A DNA stretch of 64,000 bases from Clavaria fumosa (taxonomy: Eukaryota > Basidiomycota > Agaricomycetes > Agaricales > Clavariaceae): NCBI GenBank assembly GCA_951802425.1, contig OX637805.1, positions 1,302,001-1,366,000 of the forward strand, given 5' to 3'. The position numbers were made by a program, and so were the translations under genes. The notes beneath the pieces are model-generated. The model was not told the origin of the DNA, searched no databases, and saw only the letters and a list, made by a program, of their open reading frames with translations. Below, in pieces: positions 53,521 to 64,000 of this stretch (positions are counted from its first letter, which is position 1; each line of letters opens with the position of its first letter).

Positions 53521-56474
53521 CTGTTATATATCACCAACCACTCCGCCTCCTCCTCGTAAACCTCTGGATGCAACATCCGAAAACCCATTTCATCCATTTG
53601 AAGATCGGCTCTCTTTCGAGTTCGCTTATTTCCACTTCTCTCAACAACAAAGTTCAGGAACAGCAATCGATCGAGCCCTGCGGCTCTGGGCAGCCCAATC
53701 GGCAAAAAACGGCTTCGATGATGTACCCTGGAAGTCTGCCGATGACATGTACAAATCAATTGATCAGATTCGGCAGGGCAACAACCCTTGGAAGACAGTC
53801 TCTTTTCGGTATCAAGGCCATGTAACTAAAGATTCACCGAAATGGATGACTGAAGATTTTATCCTTCTCACCCGTAATATACGTCGTCTTCTCCATGAGC
53901 AGATTGTGTGCCCTGATTTTCATGGCCACTGGGACTATGTCCCATTTATTGAATTTAACGATGCTGGAGATCGAGTCTGGACAAATCTTATGTCCGGTGA
54001 CTGGGCTGCAAAAGAGGCGGTACGTATTGTATATGCATGCACATTACTGATCTCAATGGATCGGCAGGATGAAGTTTCTAAGGACCCATCAACTCATGGT
54101 GCCATGCTCATAAGCATAGTTGCAGGAAGCGACAAGACTGTTGTGTCTGTTGCAACCGGTCATCAAGAGTTTCATCTGCTTTATATTAGTCCAGGAAATA
54201 TCGATAATCCAACCAGACGAGCTCATGGTATTGGTATCCTACCATGCGCCTTTCTCCCCATCCCTAAAGGTGCAATTTCTTGGCCATGTACCGTCCATTT
54301 GCACTCAAGATATCCTGAATTTGTTTTAAGCTGGTCCCCAGGAGCGCTCGACTGTTGAATACCAACAATTTTGCCGCCAACTATATCACGCTTGTCTTGC
54401 TTATATTTACACCCCCCTCAAGCCCGCAATGAGTTTTCCTGAGGTCATTCAGTGCCCTGATGGGCATTTCCGCCGAGCAATCTTCTCAATTGGGCCTTAC
54501 ATTGCCGACTATCCAGAACAAGTATGGCTTTCTGGAATTGTCAGTAACTGGTGTCCAATGTAATATAGTCCGCCGCTATTTTGGCTTTAAATTCATTTAT
54601 ATATCACTACACAGATGCGATGCCCACCCTCACAACTTGGATGATATCCATGCCCATCTGTGAACGCATGAGAAGGCTGACTTCCTCTTGGAGACATTTG
54701 ACTCGGGAATTGTTTGGGATGAGTATGGGATACGACCTGATGTCGTTGTGAGTGAATTCCCTGTCCTCTCAGACCATTCGATGAGGATTTCTTCAGCCCT
54801 TTACCCATGACTTCCCACGTGCCAATATCCACGAACTTCTCACACCTGGTCTACTCCATCAACTCATCAAAGGCGTGTTCAAAGACCATTTGGTATCATG
54901 GGTCCAGGAATATTTAATCCTTCACCATGGAAAAGTTCATGCCCTCAGAATCATTCAAGACATCGATCGGAGGTGGGTGTCGATCGCTTGACCCTAATTG
55001 ATGACTGATTAGAATTAGAATATCGGCTGTCCCACCATATCTGGGGCTTCGCTGCTTCCCAGATGGTCGTGACTTTCATCAATGGACAGGCGATGATTCG
55101 AAAGCATTGATGAAGGTGAATTCTTTTATTTTCTTCATAACATGTTTAGTTATTGGTACTCTAAGGTATACATTGCGGCAATTCATGGTCATGTACCAGG
55201 GCAAATGGTTCAATGCCTTTCTGCCTTTATGAATTGTTGCTATATAGCTCGACGTAATACTATCACCACGTCAGAGATCACTCGCTTTCGGCATTACCTT
55301 GCAGATTTCCACTGACTGCGACAAATTTTTATCACAACTGGCATTCGAAAAGACTTTGCCCTTCCACGCCAACACTCTTTGATGCATTACCCCAACGCAA
55401 TCGAGCGCTTTGGTTCTCCGAATGGTACTTGCACTTCGCAGACTGAAGCAAAGCATAAAAAGGCTGTGAAGGACCCGTGGCATCGATCTAATCGTAACAA
55501 ACCATTGCCTCAAATGATTCTATCTATCACTCGTTCAGACAAGCTCATGGCACTGCAACGTGTCTTCAGGCAGCGAGGTATGCTAGATGGAAGTGTAACC
55601 AACTACATGGCCCAGCAGTTCGCAGGTGAACCACCATCTATCCGGCCTTGGACCGGTGCATCTGTAGAATCCAGTGATGCATCGGATAGTGATGGCGACG
55701 AAGGGGACCACGACATAGAGCCGGTTTCAGGCCCAAGAGCCAAGACTAATATCTGGCTTGCATCCCGACATCGTACGTTCTAACTGTGTTTGAAGACATG
55801 TGCTAATCTCTGCTTCAGAGACCAAATATCCCACCAATCTCACCAAACTTTCTGCCTTCATTCGTCGGCCTGGCTTACCCCATGCTCTTCAAAAATTTAT
55901 CCATATGCAAAACCATCCCAACTCTCGCCACCAGGTGCCGCTTGACAATTCATTTGATGGACCAATTCGCATTTTCCATTCTGCTAGGGTGGAATTTTAT
56001 GCACCTAGCGATCTTTGCGGAACAGGTGGGATGCATCGAGAGGTTATCCATGCAAACCCCAATTATGGGGGTTCACCTCGCTTTGACACTGTTTTTGTCG
56101 CTGTTGGTGATGACACAGAGGCTATGAGTGGGCTCCTGGTTGCCCGAGTATGGCTCCTCTTTGCTTACTTTGATCCTTACCACGGCAAGGAAATCCCATG
56201 TGCTCTTGTGACTTGGTTTACCCATCCAAATGACAGCCCTGAATGCAATGAGGAGACTGGCATGTGGAGGCTACAACGTGAGCAAGACGAAGATGGTGAG
56301 CCTCCTGTCCAGGTGATCCACCTTGAGACAATTCTTCACGGTGCACATCTTCTACCTTGCTATGGCAAAGGATTTCTTCCAGTGGAGTTGAAACACACTG
56401 ATGCTCTCGATGCATGGAATTCCTATTTTGTTAACCCTTTCATTGACCAGCATGCTCATGAACTCCTAACGTAG
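53521..56474 (+). pseudogene. Plavaka-type transposase, 3' part
   Basis: Continues the 23893-24193 piece. Family blocks in order: PPPPRKPLDATSENPFHPFEDRLSFE, ADDMYKSIDQI, PDFHGHWDYVPF, MSGDWAAKEA, an intron (GTACGT...CGGCAG, 54021-54068), DPSTHGAMLISIVAGSDKT. Next are SIGPYIADYPEQVWLSGIV, LLETFDSGIVWDEYG, HDFPRANIHELL, WTGDDSKALMK, LPRQHSLMHY, RFGSPNG, FYAPSDLCGTGGMHRE and VTWFTHP. TGA at 54661-54663 and 55313-55315 are in frame; the second stands where the family has Arg. Further introns are at about 54750, 54970, 55116 and 55784. The stop is near 56472. It is therefore an old DNA-transposon gene, both mutated and physically split. Element ends (TIRs) were not identified. Confidence 0.85.
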
Positions 56475-57364
56475 CTTTAACGACTATGTCACTTTTCTGC
56501 ACTTCCCGTAGCTTTTACCAAATTTTTAGGCTTTTTAGGCTTTTTTAACTTACAACTGTTTCAAGTCCATCTACTGGCATTGGCATAATATAAACTTTTC
56601 CGCTTTTTCACTTTTTCACTTGCACAAGTCAAAAAGTCAAAAAGTTTATGCACAATTTGCTGATGAGTTCTCGTTTCCTCTGGGTCCATCCTGCCTGTTT
56701 GGTGTCCTCCAATTCCTTCTTTTCAATGCAAAGATCCTCAAGCTGTTTGTCCTTTGTTCAGATTTCCTCAAGGTGCTCCTCCAGTGTGGTAATGCTAAAA
56801 AACTGGAAAAGTCCTTTTGACCGCTCAACTGAGACAGCACAGCGGACAACCTTTGGCAGGGTTGGCATTGCTGGAGGGCTAGTAGCACAGATGGCATGTA
56901 AGAATGTTCATTGCAAATTCAAAATCTGCTCGTTGACCAGCTTGAACTTGTTTCAACCCCGGTCACACATCATGTTGAGCTCTGAACTCCAAGTGGATGC
57001 ATGACCACCTGCTTATGTAAGTGTGGCGTAAACATGTGGTCAAAATGATACGGTAATTTAGGTTGAGGTGCAATAATCTACCATCACTTAAAGATAATTA
57101 TGAATGACACATGAATAATCAGTGCTAAACTGAAGTAATCTATTACAAAATGCACTAATCAAGTACTCATTCTACATAATTCAAAGTAATTGAGGTGATT
57201 CAGAGATAATTTACATAATTTTACCTAATTACAAATTATTATTTTGCTGTTATTGAGGGACTGATCTAAAAAGCAGAATTATCAAATTATCAAATTACCT
57301 CTAATTACTTCTAATTATCCCTAATCATCATTGATTATCACTAATTACTGAAGTAGGTTTTTCC
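56475..57364. other. AT-rich spacer, no gene
   Basis: Contains CTTTTTCACTTTTTCACTTGCACAAGTCAAAAAGTCAAAAAG-like words near 56600-56645, which can pair with each other and might mark the Plavaka element end. At 57050-57350 there are recurrent CTAATTAC/TAATTA words. The ORFs at 56620-57004 have no recognisable motif. Confidence 0.35.
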
Positions 57365-59275
57365 TGATGTATCGAATTTGCACGGCCTGTGCTACAACAG
57401 GGGAAGAAACAACTGTTAGGGAAATGTCTCAAGGACAACAAGGTGAGATCGATGTGGGGAGCCGCCGTCTCAACCCCATCTCATCCAACCTTTCTAGCTC
57501 ATATGCAGCAAAGAGCTCGGAGACGTCGTCCGCCTGCACGACATGACGTTTGCCCTCGGAGTCTACCTACGAGCTAACGTACCAGACAAGGTCTTCGCCT
57601 GCTTCGCCGAGACGGGGCAAACAGAAAAAATCGTTCTGTGTTCTAAGAAGATCGGGTATCAGCCAAATTATGTGTCCTTGCTGCAACACATTATGCGCGT
57701 GAACCCGGAGAAAGGGGCAGAGTTTGCTACGCAACTCGTGAACGATGAGTCTGGACCTCTTGTGGACGTTGAACGGGTCAGAACTCTTTTTCGCCCGGAT
57801 TACTGTAATGTCTCTTTTGTCGCAGGTTGTTGATATTTTCCTGTCTCAGAATTTGATCCAACCCGCAACGTCGTTCTTGCCGGATGCTCCGAAGGGGAAC
57901 AAGCCTGAGAAGGCTCCTCTGCGAACCCGCCTCCTTGAAATGAACCTCATCCACGCCCCTCAGGTCGCTGATGCGATTCTTGGAAATGAAATGTTTACAC
58001 ACTATGACGCCCACGAATGACAAACTTGTGTGAAAAGGCTGGGTTATTTCAAAGGGTAAACGTGCTTCGCAACTCTGTTGTGATGGACGTATGACGCTTT
58101 TGAAGGCTCTCGAACACCACGAAGATTTGGCTGACATCAAGCGTGCTATCGTTCATCTAACGTCCTCCAACCAAAAGTACGTTTGTTTCATTCCGTCTGT
58201 CAATCTCCACGAAACTCATCGACTCTCAGTGGATTGTCAATTATTTCAGTCGTTTGACTACGGATCAGTCAATGGTGTGTTTGCAGGAAATGCTTCGTGT
58301 CAACATTCGGCAAAACTTGCAGGTCGTGGTTCAGATTGCGATCAAGTACTCCGATATCCTCGGGCCTCTCAAGCTGAAATGTTTGAGTCTTTCAAGAGCT
58401 TTGCAGGTACGGCAGGAAACAACGTTGTCGCATCAGCCAACTGAAGTCTGGGCTCCGTCGTCAATCTCAGTCAAGATCTAGAAGTCCATTTCATGTACAT
58501 ACATGCAGCCACTCGGACAGGGTAAATCCGCGAAGTCGAACGTATTTGCAGGGAGAGCAACTTTTACAATCCCGAGAAAGTCAAGAACTTCCTCAAGGAA
58601 CCCAAACTGCAAGACCAGCTTCCCCTCATTATGGTTTGCGACCGCTTCGACTTTGTGCACGACCTTGTCCTGTACTTGTACCAAGATGGCTTGATCAAGT
58701 CCATCGAAATCCCTCCTCAAGTTGTTGGTGGTCGCTCGACGTCGACTGTGATAAAATTGCTATTAAGTCAATGTTGGCATCTGTCACCGGTAACTTCCAG
58801 ATTGACGAACTCGTGCACGACGTTGAACAGCGCAACCGGCTCAAATTGATCTTACCTTGGCTGGAAGCTCGTGTACAGTCTGGAAGCCAAGATCCCGCCG
58901 TCTTCAATGCCATTGCCAAGATTTATATCGACAGCAACAACAGTCCTGAGCAGTTCCTAAAGAACAGCGTCAGTAACGTTACTCGAATTTGCCATCTCGC
59001 CACAAAGTGTGCTAATATTTCCTCATAGCTGTACGAGCCATTGGTGGTGGGCAAATTTTGCGAATCACGCGATCCGTACTTGGCCTACATCACGTACACC
59101 AAAGGATTTTTCGATGACGAACTCATCGCTATCACAGACGCCAACTCTATGTTCAAGCAGCAGGCTCGTTATCTTGTAAAGCGTCGCACTCCGTCTCCAG
59201 AGATCATAGAAGTTGAGTCACGCCGGCAAGCATGAGGACCTTGTTCATTTCCTTCAGATGGCCGGAAATCACCCT
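57365..59275 (+). pseudogene. CHC1: Clathrin heavy chain, partial internal copy with frameshifts and a large deletion
   Basis: Fragments of the clathrin heavy chain run in order from RPVLQQGKKQLL (57383) through [71 protein letters not shown] and [15 protein letters not shown]. They continue with ASVTGNF and [16 protein letters not shown] to YLVKRR (59191), then jump to AGKHEDLVHFLQMA (about 59224-59264). Roughly 300 residues of the normal protein are missing at that jump, and both termini are absent. Frames change at least six times. Introns are still present (for example GTGAGATCG...CATATGCAG near 57440-57510 and GTCAGAACT...GTCGCAG near 57777-57824), so this is a DNA-level duplicate, not a processed copy. 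The functional gene must be elsewhere. Confidence 0.9.
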
Positions 59276-59302
59276 GTGAACCAATGTCTTTGCCTTACCT
59301 AC

Positions 59303-60703
59303 TGTCAGGACCCATCCATTTTTCCTCAACCTAACAACTCTATCACCACTCATGGACCTCCCAACATTCCCCTACCACCTCGCGAACCCCACTACACTAT
59401 TCCAAAACCCACTATCAACTTCCAAACACCTCTCAGGCCTCCATCATCACCTCACGACACTCACGATCATACCACCATACTCGTGTCACCTCCCGCCACC
59501 TCACCTTATGCATACTCACCGCCGAACCCACTATTCGATACTCAACACACTCTTACATGACTCCTGCAGTGGCACGTGACTTGCCGCATGGCACACCGGC
59601 GCTACTCGTGTTACTCGCGTTACCAGCATTACCACATGACATACCACCCAAAGACCGCCCAAGGTCACCTGCCTCACCAGCGCCGTCCACGTGACCGCTC
59701 GCCTGACCGTGCGACCTTAACGATGAAACGCGCCACCGGCGGTCAAGCTGTGTATCCTTACAAATTATGTTCTCCCTTCTTCTTCTCAGTCGTCTATAAC
59801 TGCATTAGCCCTGGACCAAGCCCCTCTGCTCAGTCATAGTTACACATATGCTTATTTAGTTAGGTTGCGACCCATGACCGGTCATGTCCGTGACCTAACC
59901 TATGCTTAGTTTACCCCTCGCGACCTTAGTAGAACACGCGCACGGTCACTCTATGACTAGTTATACCCCATACTACTATAGTCTTGTCGCCTGGCGCTCT
60001 CTGTACTTTCCCTTTCTCGTCATACTCCCTGTACGTACATATATATAAGTCTCGCATGTACTTACTGTAAGACAGACTTGATATTGACAAATTATTGGTT
60101 TAAGCTTTAGGCCCGACACCTTCTGAGCTTCAAACCAAGTGCGATTGATAGTGCTTGTCTCACTTGGTGACCAGATCACACCAAGACCCACTCTGCTTTT
60201 CTTCTACCTCGTTCTCGGCGCTCGTGCAACTTGCGCCACCTAAGTATTTTCCTCATTTCGTCTTGGTACTGATCCTTGGAACCCAATAGGTTCCCTTATC
60301 GGTCGGCAAAGTCATTGCCTTCAACCAATCTACTTCTCAACATCATCGCAACTTCACGCGACCTCTCCCCATCGTCTATTTCTCCCACCTCGTCATTTTT
60401 CTTCCTTACGCTTTGTTGGTCGACTTCACGACCTTCTCAGCATTATCTATCTCTCCCACCTCATCTATTCCTTTCCTCACACTTTGTCGGTCGACCTCAC
60501 GACCCCCTCAGTGACTTCTCCATTTGTCTTTTTCTCTTTTACACTTGTCTACCAACTTCGCAACGTTTCTAACATCTCTACGACATTCCGGGACTGAGCA
60601 TTCTCAACTGTGCTTAACAGTTGATTGGTCTTAGTGAGTTCCAAGACCGGTCACCAACAAATCGACTTTCGACATTACTCACAAGACGGGACAGGCCCTA
60701 ACA
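59303..60703 (+). mobile_element. LTR D2 (1.4 kb), without matching target duplication
   Basis: Starts TGTCAGGACCC and ends GGCCCTAACA like D1 (24969-26525), with the same TATATATAAG region and two to three copies of the 70-bp TTCGTCGGTCGAC-type unit. Left flank CCTAC and right flank CATGG differ, so the junction was probably remade by recombination or deletion with the inverted Ty3 fragment to the right. Confidence 0.75.
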
Positions 60704-60770
60704 CATGGTGGGAGGGGCAGGGGTGCAGGCCAGTGGCTGGGCCAAGAAAGGGCGGGGGGCTGGGGCAAAG

Positions 60771-62296
60771 TGTCGCGGCGACATCACGTGACCCACAAGA
60801 GCCATAAACATGTGACCAGTAAGTCATGGGAACTCACGTGACTGAAACCGACAGTACGGCCCAAATGTGTGATGGTACATCAAGCGGGATGCCATCACCC
60901 TGTCAACGGTCTGACACTTGACATCGCCCATCAAATGACCATTCCCTTTGCAACCTTGTTCTCTCTCGCACTCCCTTCTTACTGTTATCTCATCCCCTTG
61001 ACACCTCCATTCCCTCTCACGATGGCTTCTTATCCCCTTAGCACCCTTATCCCCTCCCCGCTGACCGACACTTCCCTTCTGGGGACCATGACAACCTCGT
61101 GATCGTCACTCAGATACCTTCATTTCCTCCCAACCATCGTTACCATTATATGCTCCCTCCTGTTACCTTGTAATCTGCCATTTCTACAGACCTGGACTCT
61201 AGTATATATACCGTAAATACTTGACCTGTATTTCTCTAGACTTTGATATTCTCAGAAATCACCTCTTTCTACCTCCAAAGTTGAGCCCTAGTGTCTGCTA
61301 TCCATGTGACCTTCGTGACCTTGTCGCAACTTCACTGCGACCTTTGTGCCCTTGATTTAGGATCAACCGCTGTAAGGATAATGTGTTGCTTAAACATGGA
61401 AACACGACAGATATTGACTATCCGGATATTTTAGCATCCAAAACATTTATGTCTGATACAATCCGATAATGATCCGATACTATCCGACAACATCCGGAAC
61501 ATCCGACAAATGTCCGATATCGGCCTCTCCGATCTTCAATCCCCCGTGATGATCACAGCCCGCAGGTCACACACACTGCCCATGCCTTTCTATTTCATCA
61601 CTCCAGCATGGTCAGCACTCGACATACTCACTATTCCATTCCCATTCCTTTATTTCATATACCATGCTGTAAATTTCATATTGTGATCCCTTTCAACCAT
61701 TCAATCATTTAAACGTTTCAAACCCTTTGCAGTACTTTGTCCATTGTTCCTAGTACCCCTTTTCTGTACCAGCCCCACTTTCCTTCTTTTTATGAGCGGT
61801 CCGGACATATATTAGTTATCGGACATTTCATTCCTCCGATCCACATGATTCCATTATGAATTATGACCCCTACATGACCTTGTACACGATGTCGCATTGC
61901 CTTCTGTAGCTTCCGGACATTTCTGTAGAACTGGATATGCTGTACTTAGAAAAATGTATATAAGTACATACCGGACTCTATGGGAAAAAAGCTTTTGGAC
62001 TGTCATCATCTTGCTTTGATCTCGAAAAAGCCCACCCTTCGTCGTATCCCTCGATCCGCTGGCCTTCGTCGTCGCCGGCACCTCGAACTTTCAATCCAGA
62101 CATCGGACCCTATCGGATCCAACACCAGACACTCCGGACAACATATACTCTCACTTTCTGAACCTTTTACAACTTAACCTCTATATCCTCCAAAGTTCTG
62201 TTTAGTGTCCCAGTCATGTAAACAAGACCCCCTGAAGAACCAGGCCGCGAACACCTAGTTGCAGCCAACACCGGTACAGCCTACTACACCGCGACA
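60771..62296 (+). mobile_element. Solo LTR E, 1.53 kb, TSD CAAAG, inserted in gag of B2
   Basis: Ends TGTCGCGG and CCGCGACA; CAAAG at 60766-60770 and 62297-62301. TATATATACC near 61203 gives the + orientation. It is rich in CCGGACAT/TCCGAT words at 61400-61560. Removing it and one CAAAG rejoins the gag frame of B2 (QQTRF then APRPF). Confidence 0.85.
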
Positions 62297-62301
62297 CAAA
62301 G

Positions 62302-62948
62302 CGGGTTTGTTGAGGGAGGGGGTGGCTGGTTGCAGGCAGAGCAGGATGCGCAGAGTTCTGCTGTGCAATGACTCCATTGAGGCGATGCTGCTGAGCATCT
62401 AGCCTTTCTGTGAGTGCCTTCCACTGCACATAGGTCTCTGGCATTGGCGAAACACCATAGACCTTTCCCACTAGCCTCCTGCTCAGGTTCGACTCCAGCC
62501 AATGGACCAGGATGTCTGAATCGGTCACTTCTGTCATCCCCGCTCTTCGGAACATCATTTCAAACTTTGTGAAGAACTCAGGTGCTGTCATGACACCCTG
62601 TTTCAACCTCGCAATGTCTGCGAGGGCAGTCGCATGGTCATTCAGGTCGTCGAACACTCGCTTCATCTCCTCCACAAATTCTGCCCAGGTTCCAACCTCA
62701 TTGTTACCCAGGATTTCCTCTCCCTTCATATTTGCCCATTCTGCTGCAAATCCATCTCCAGCAATTTTGCTGAGGGTGTAGAGGACCTTTGCCAGGTCCG
62801 TGGCATAGATTGTCAGATTCGCCATGAACAGGAGGCAGAGCAACCAGAGGAATGTACAGAAATTTCTTTTTTGCCCATCAAATGGGGCAACAACTAAATC
62901 CAGCCTTGTGGCATGGACTTCAGGCAGGGCAATGTGGTCAGCCATCAC
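62302..62948 (-). pseudogene. gag: Gag of B2, truncated by solo LTR E
   Basis: About 215 codons of the capsid domain, closely matching element B's gag from its ATG; the CCHC knuckle is missing because the copy ends at 60704. Several Arg/Trp and Leu/Arg exchanges relative to B fit C-to-T decay. Confidence 0.85.
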
Positions 62949-63597
62949 AGACCCTGGTGGTGGTGATGGGGTTTCAGGGATGTTGGTGATGGGGGAATCA
63001 GGGGGGAGCTGGGCTCGACCCGGTCTTGGTCGTAGACGCTGTAAATAAAATTCCGGGCCTTGGGCACTCAGGATTTCTTTGATCTCTTAGCAGTCCTGTC
63101 CTCTCAGGCTGCTCTCTAGGTACTTAGGTACTTATAGAACTCTTATTCTATAAAGCTGTTGCTAGCATGGGGCCCAAATGGTGTCCCAGGTGGTCACTCC
63201 ACAACTCCTAATGAGTTGCCTGTGCGCCCTTCTGACAATGGTCACAGAGCAAGGGCCCTGTCCACTGGACCAGGAAACTACAGAAAGACTATGTAGAGGG
63301 CCTTTCCTTGCCCTGTACACTACATGATTCACTGGTACGTAGCTGTAAAACAAAGATCCAGGCCTTGGGCACTCGGTATCACTTGGGGAGGGTCACAGTA
63401 GACTTCCTCTGGGTCTGGTCACGTGTATCTACACACAGTAAAAATTTCATGCGGTTCTGTTACACACCGCAGGCAGGGTAAAGAAGAAGAGGATGAGGGG
63501 GACAAGCTGTGACAGAGTGTGACAGTTTGAGGTAGGGGTCCAGGCTAGCCGGGTTAGGACACGGGGCTAGGGTGGATTGGGTGTGATGTTAGTATTG

Positions 63598-63900
63598 TGT
63601 CAGACTTAGTCTCACACTCACACAACTCAACGTAAGGTCAATGATGACGATACTAACATAAGGGGAAAAGGGTACAAGTGAGAAAAGGACATGGTATATA
63701 TAGCGAGTGCTTTGGGAGTTGCCGGTGTTCCCATGCTCGGACCCCATGCATCACGTGATGCACCCAGGCCCTGGTCACATGATTTTCCTATTACATAATC
63801 CACCACCCATCCAGGTCACGTGACTTTCCCACGACCTTCCCGCATCTCTTTCGCAACCCTCCCTCTTGCTTCTCTGGTGCTTATGTAAGCAGTTCTGACA
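63598..63900 (-). repeat. 5' LTR of B2
   Basis: About 303 bp, reverse complement of B's LTR with roughly one in eight bases changed. TATATATA and the ATGTTAGTAT/ATACTAACAT self-priming pair are both kept (63587-63596 is the primer-binding site). Confidence 0.85.
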
Positions 63901-64000
63901 CAAACTGATGAGCAGTTTGGGATTGTCAATATTCCTGGCATGCTGAGGATCCAGAATAACTATGCTGGACCTGAAGTCATGACTCCTGATATGCAACTTG
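63901..64000. other. Right edge, no feature seen
   Basis: Host DNA beyond the B2 LTR, too short to assign. Confidence 0.3.

Larger units (their letters stand above)
60704..63900 (-). mobile_element. Truncated inverted relative of Ty3 element B (B2), carrying solo LTR E
   Basis: 5' LTR at 63598-63900, leader 62949-63597, gag from ATG 62948 to 62302 and, after solo LTR E, 60765-60704. It ends abruptly at LTR D2, so pol and the 3' LTR are gone. Gag is about nine-tenths identical to that of B over the part I compared (FDGQKRNFCTFL; EEILGNNEVGTWAEFVEEM). Confidence 0.85.

Noticed and set aside
24969..60703. D1 and D2 as the two LTRs of one 35-kb element
   Set aside because: D1 has its own matching TSD (CATTT) on both sides, so it is a solo LTR; D2 flanks do not match it.

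Overview
The window looks like a heterochromatic, transposon-packed stretch of a basidiomycete (Agaricomycetes) genome. Genes have short GT-AG introns (about 30-90 nt). The recognisable families are those typical of mushrooms: a KDZ transposase with its CxC2 cysteine cluster, a Plavaka-type transposase, chromodomain Ty3/gypsy retrotransposons, and multi-copy uncharacterised agaricomycete proteins. No rRNA, tRNA, CRISPR or bacterial-type operon was seen. I cannot name the species.

Layout. 0-14.4 kb: a KDZ transposase running off the left edge (- strand), a solo LTR (2490-4222), a decayed gene whose protein begins like the histone H3 tail (4261-5929, - strand), a 77-bp hairpin repeat, a 0.9-kb element with 310-bp inverted ends, a multi-exon uncharacterised gene (7848-10469, +), a 43-bp satellite cut by a 2.2-kb solo LTR (11570-13807), and a 293-bp hAT-like MITE. 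14.8-23.8 kb: one - strand uncharacterised gene split by a 6-kb GC-rich, microsatellite-like element with an 8-bp target duplication, and also carrying a TA-flanked MITE. 23.9-56.5 kb: a Plavaka transposase gene (+) cut in two by a 29.3-kb nest of retrotransposons. 57.4-59.3 kb: a broken partial copy of a clathrin heavy chain gene. 59.3-63.9 kb: solo LTRs and a truncated inverted Ty3 element.

The nest can be ordered from target-site duplications (TSDs). Plavaka was hit by Ty3 element A (24194-53515, TSD GATGG). A was then hit by solo LTR D1 (TSD CATTT), by a giant palindromic element F (26672-39332, TSD CAAACAC) and by Ty3 element C (42841-50815, TSD CTTGA). F was hit by a 145-bp solo LTR (TSD TGTAG) and, at the tip of its hairpin, by Ty3 element B (30050-35945, TSD CTTCA), whose gag and pol are intact. 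Reading frames of the older hosts rejoin in phase across each insertion, which confirms the order.

Shared biology of the Ty3 elements. All three have a primer-binding site complementary to their own LTR (self-priming, as known for Tf1-type elements). All have pol in the -1 frame relative to gag, with a candidate slippery site (G GAT TTT in A and B with identical spacing to the stop; A AAA AAA in C), and a C-terminal chromodomain. Of 42 differences I counted between paired LTRs, 38 are transitions at CpG or former CpG. Many premature stops are TGA where an arginine codon CGA is expected. This points to cytosine methylation and deamination as the main force decaying this locus. Element A carries an extra ORF before gag and another after pol; element C carries an antisense Cys-rich ORF before its 3' LTR.
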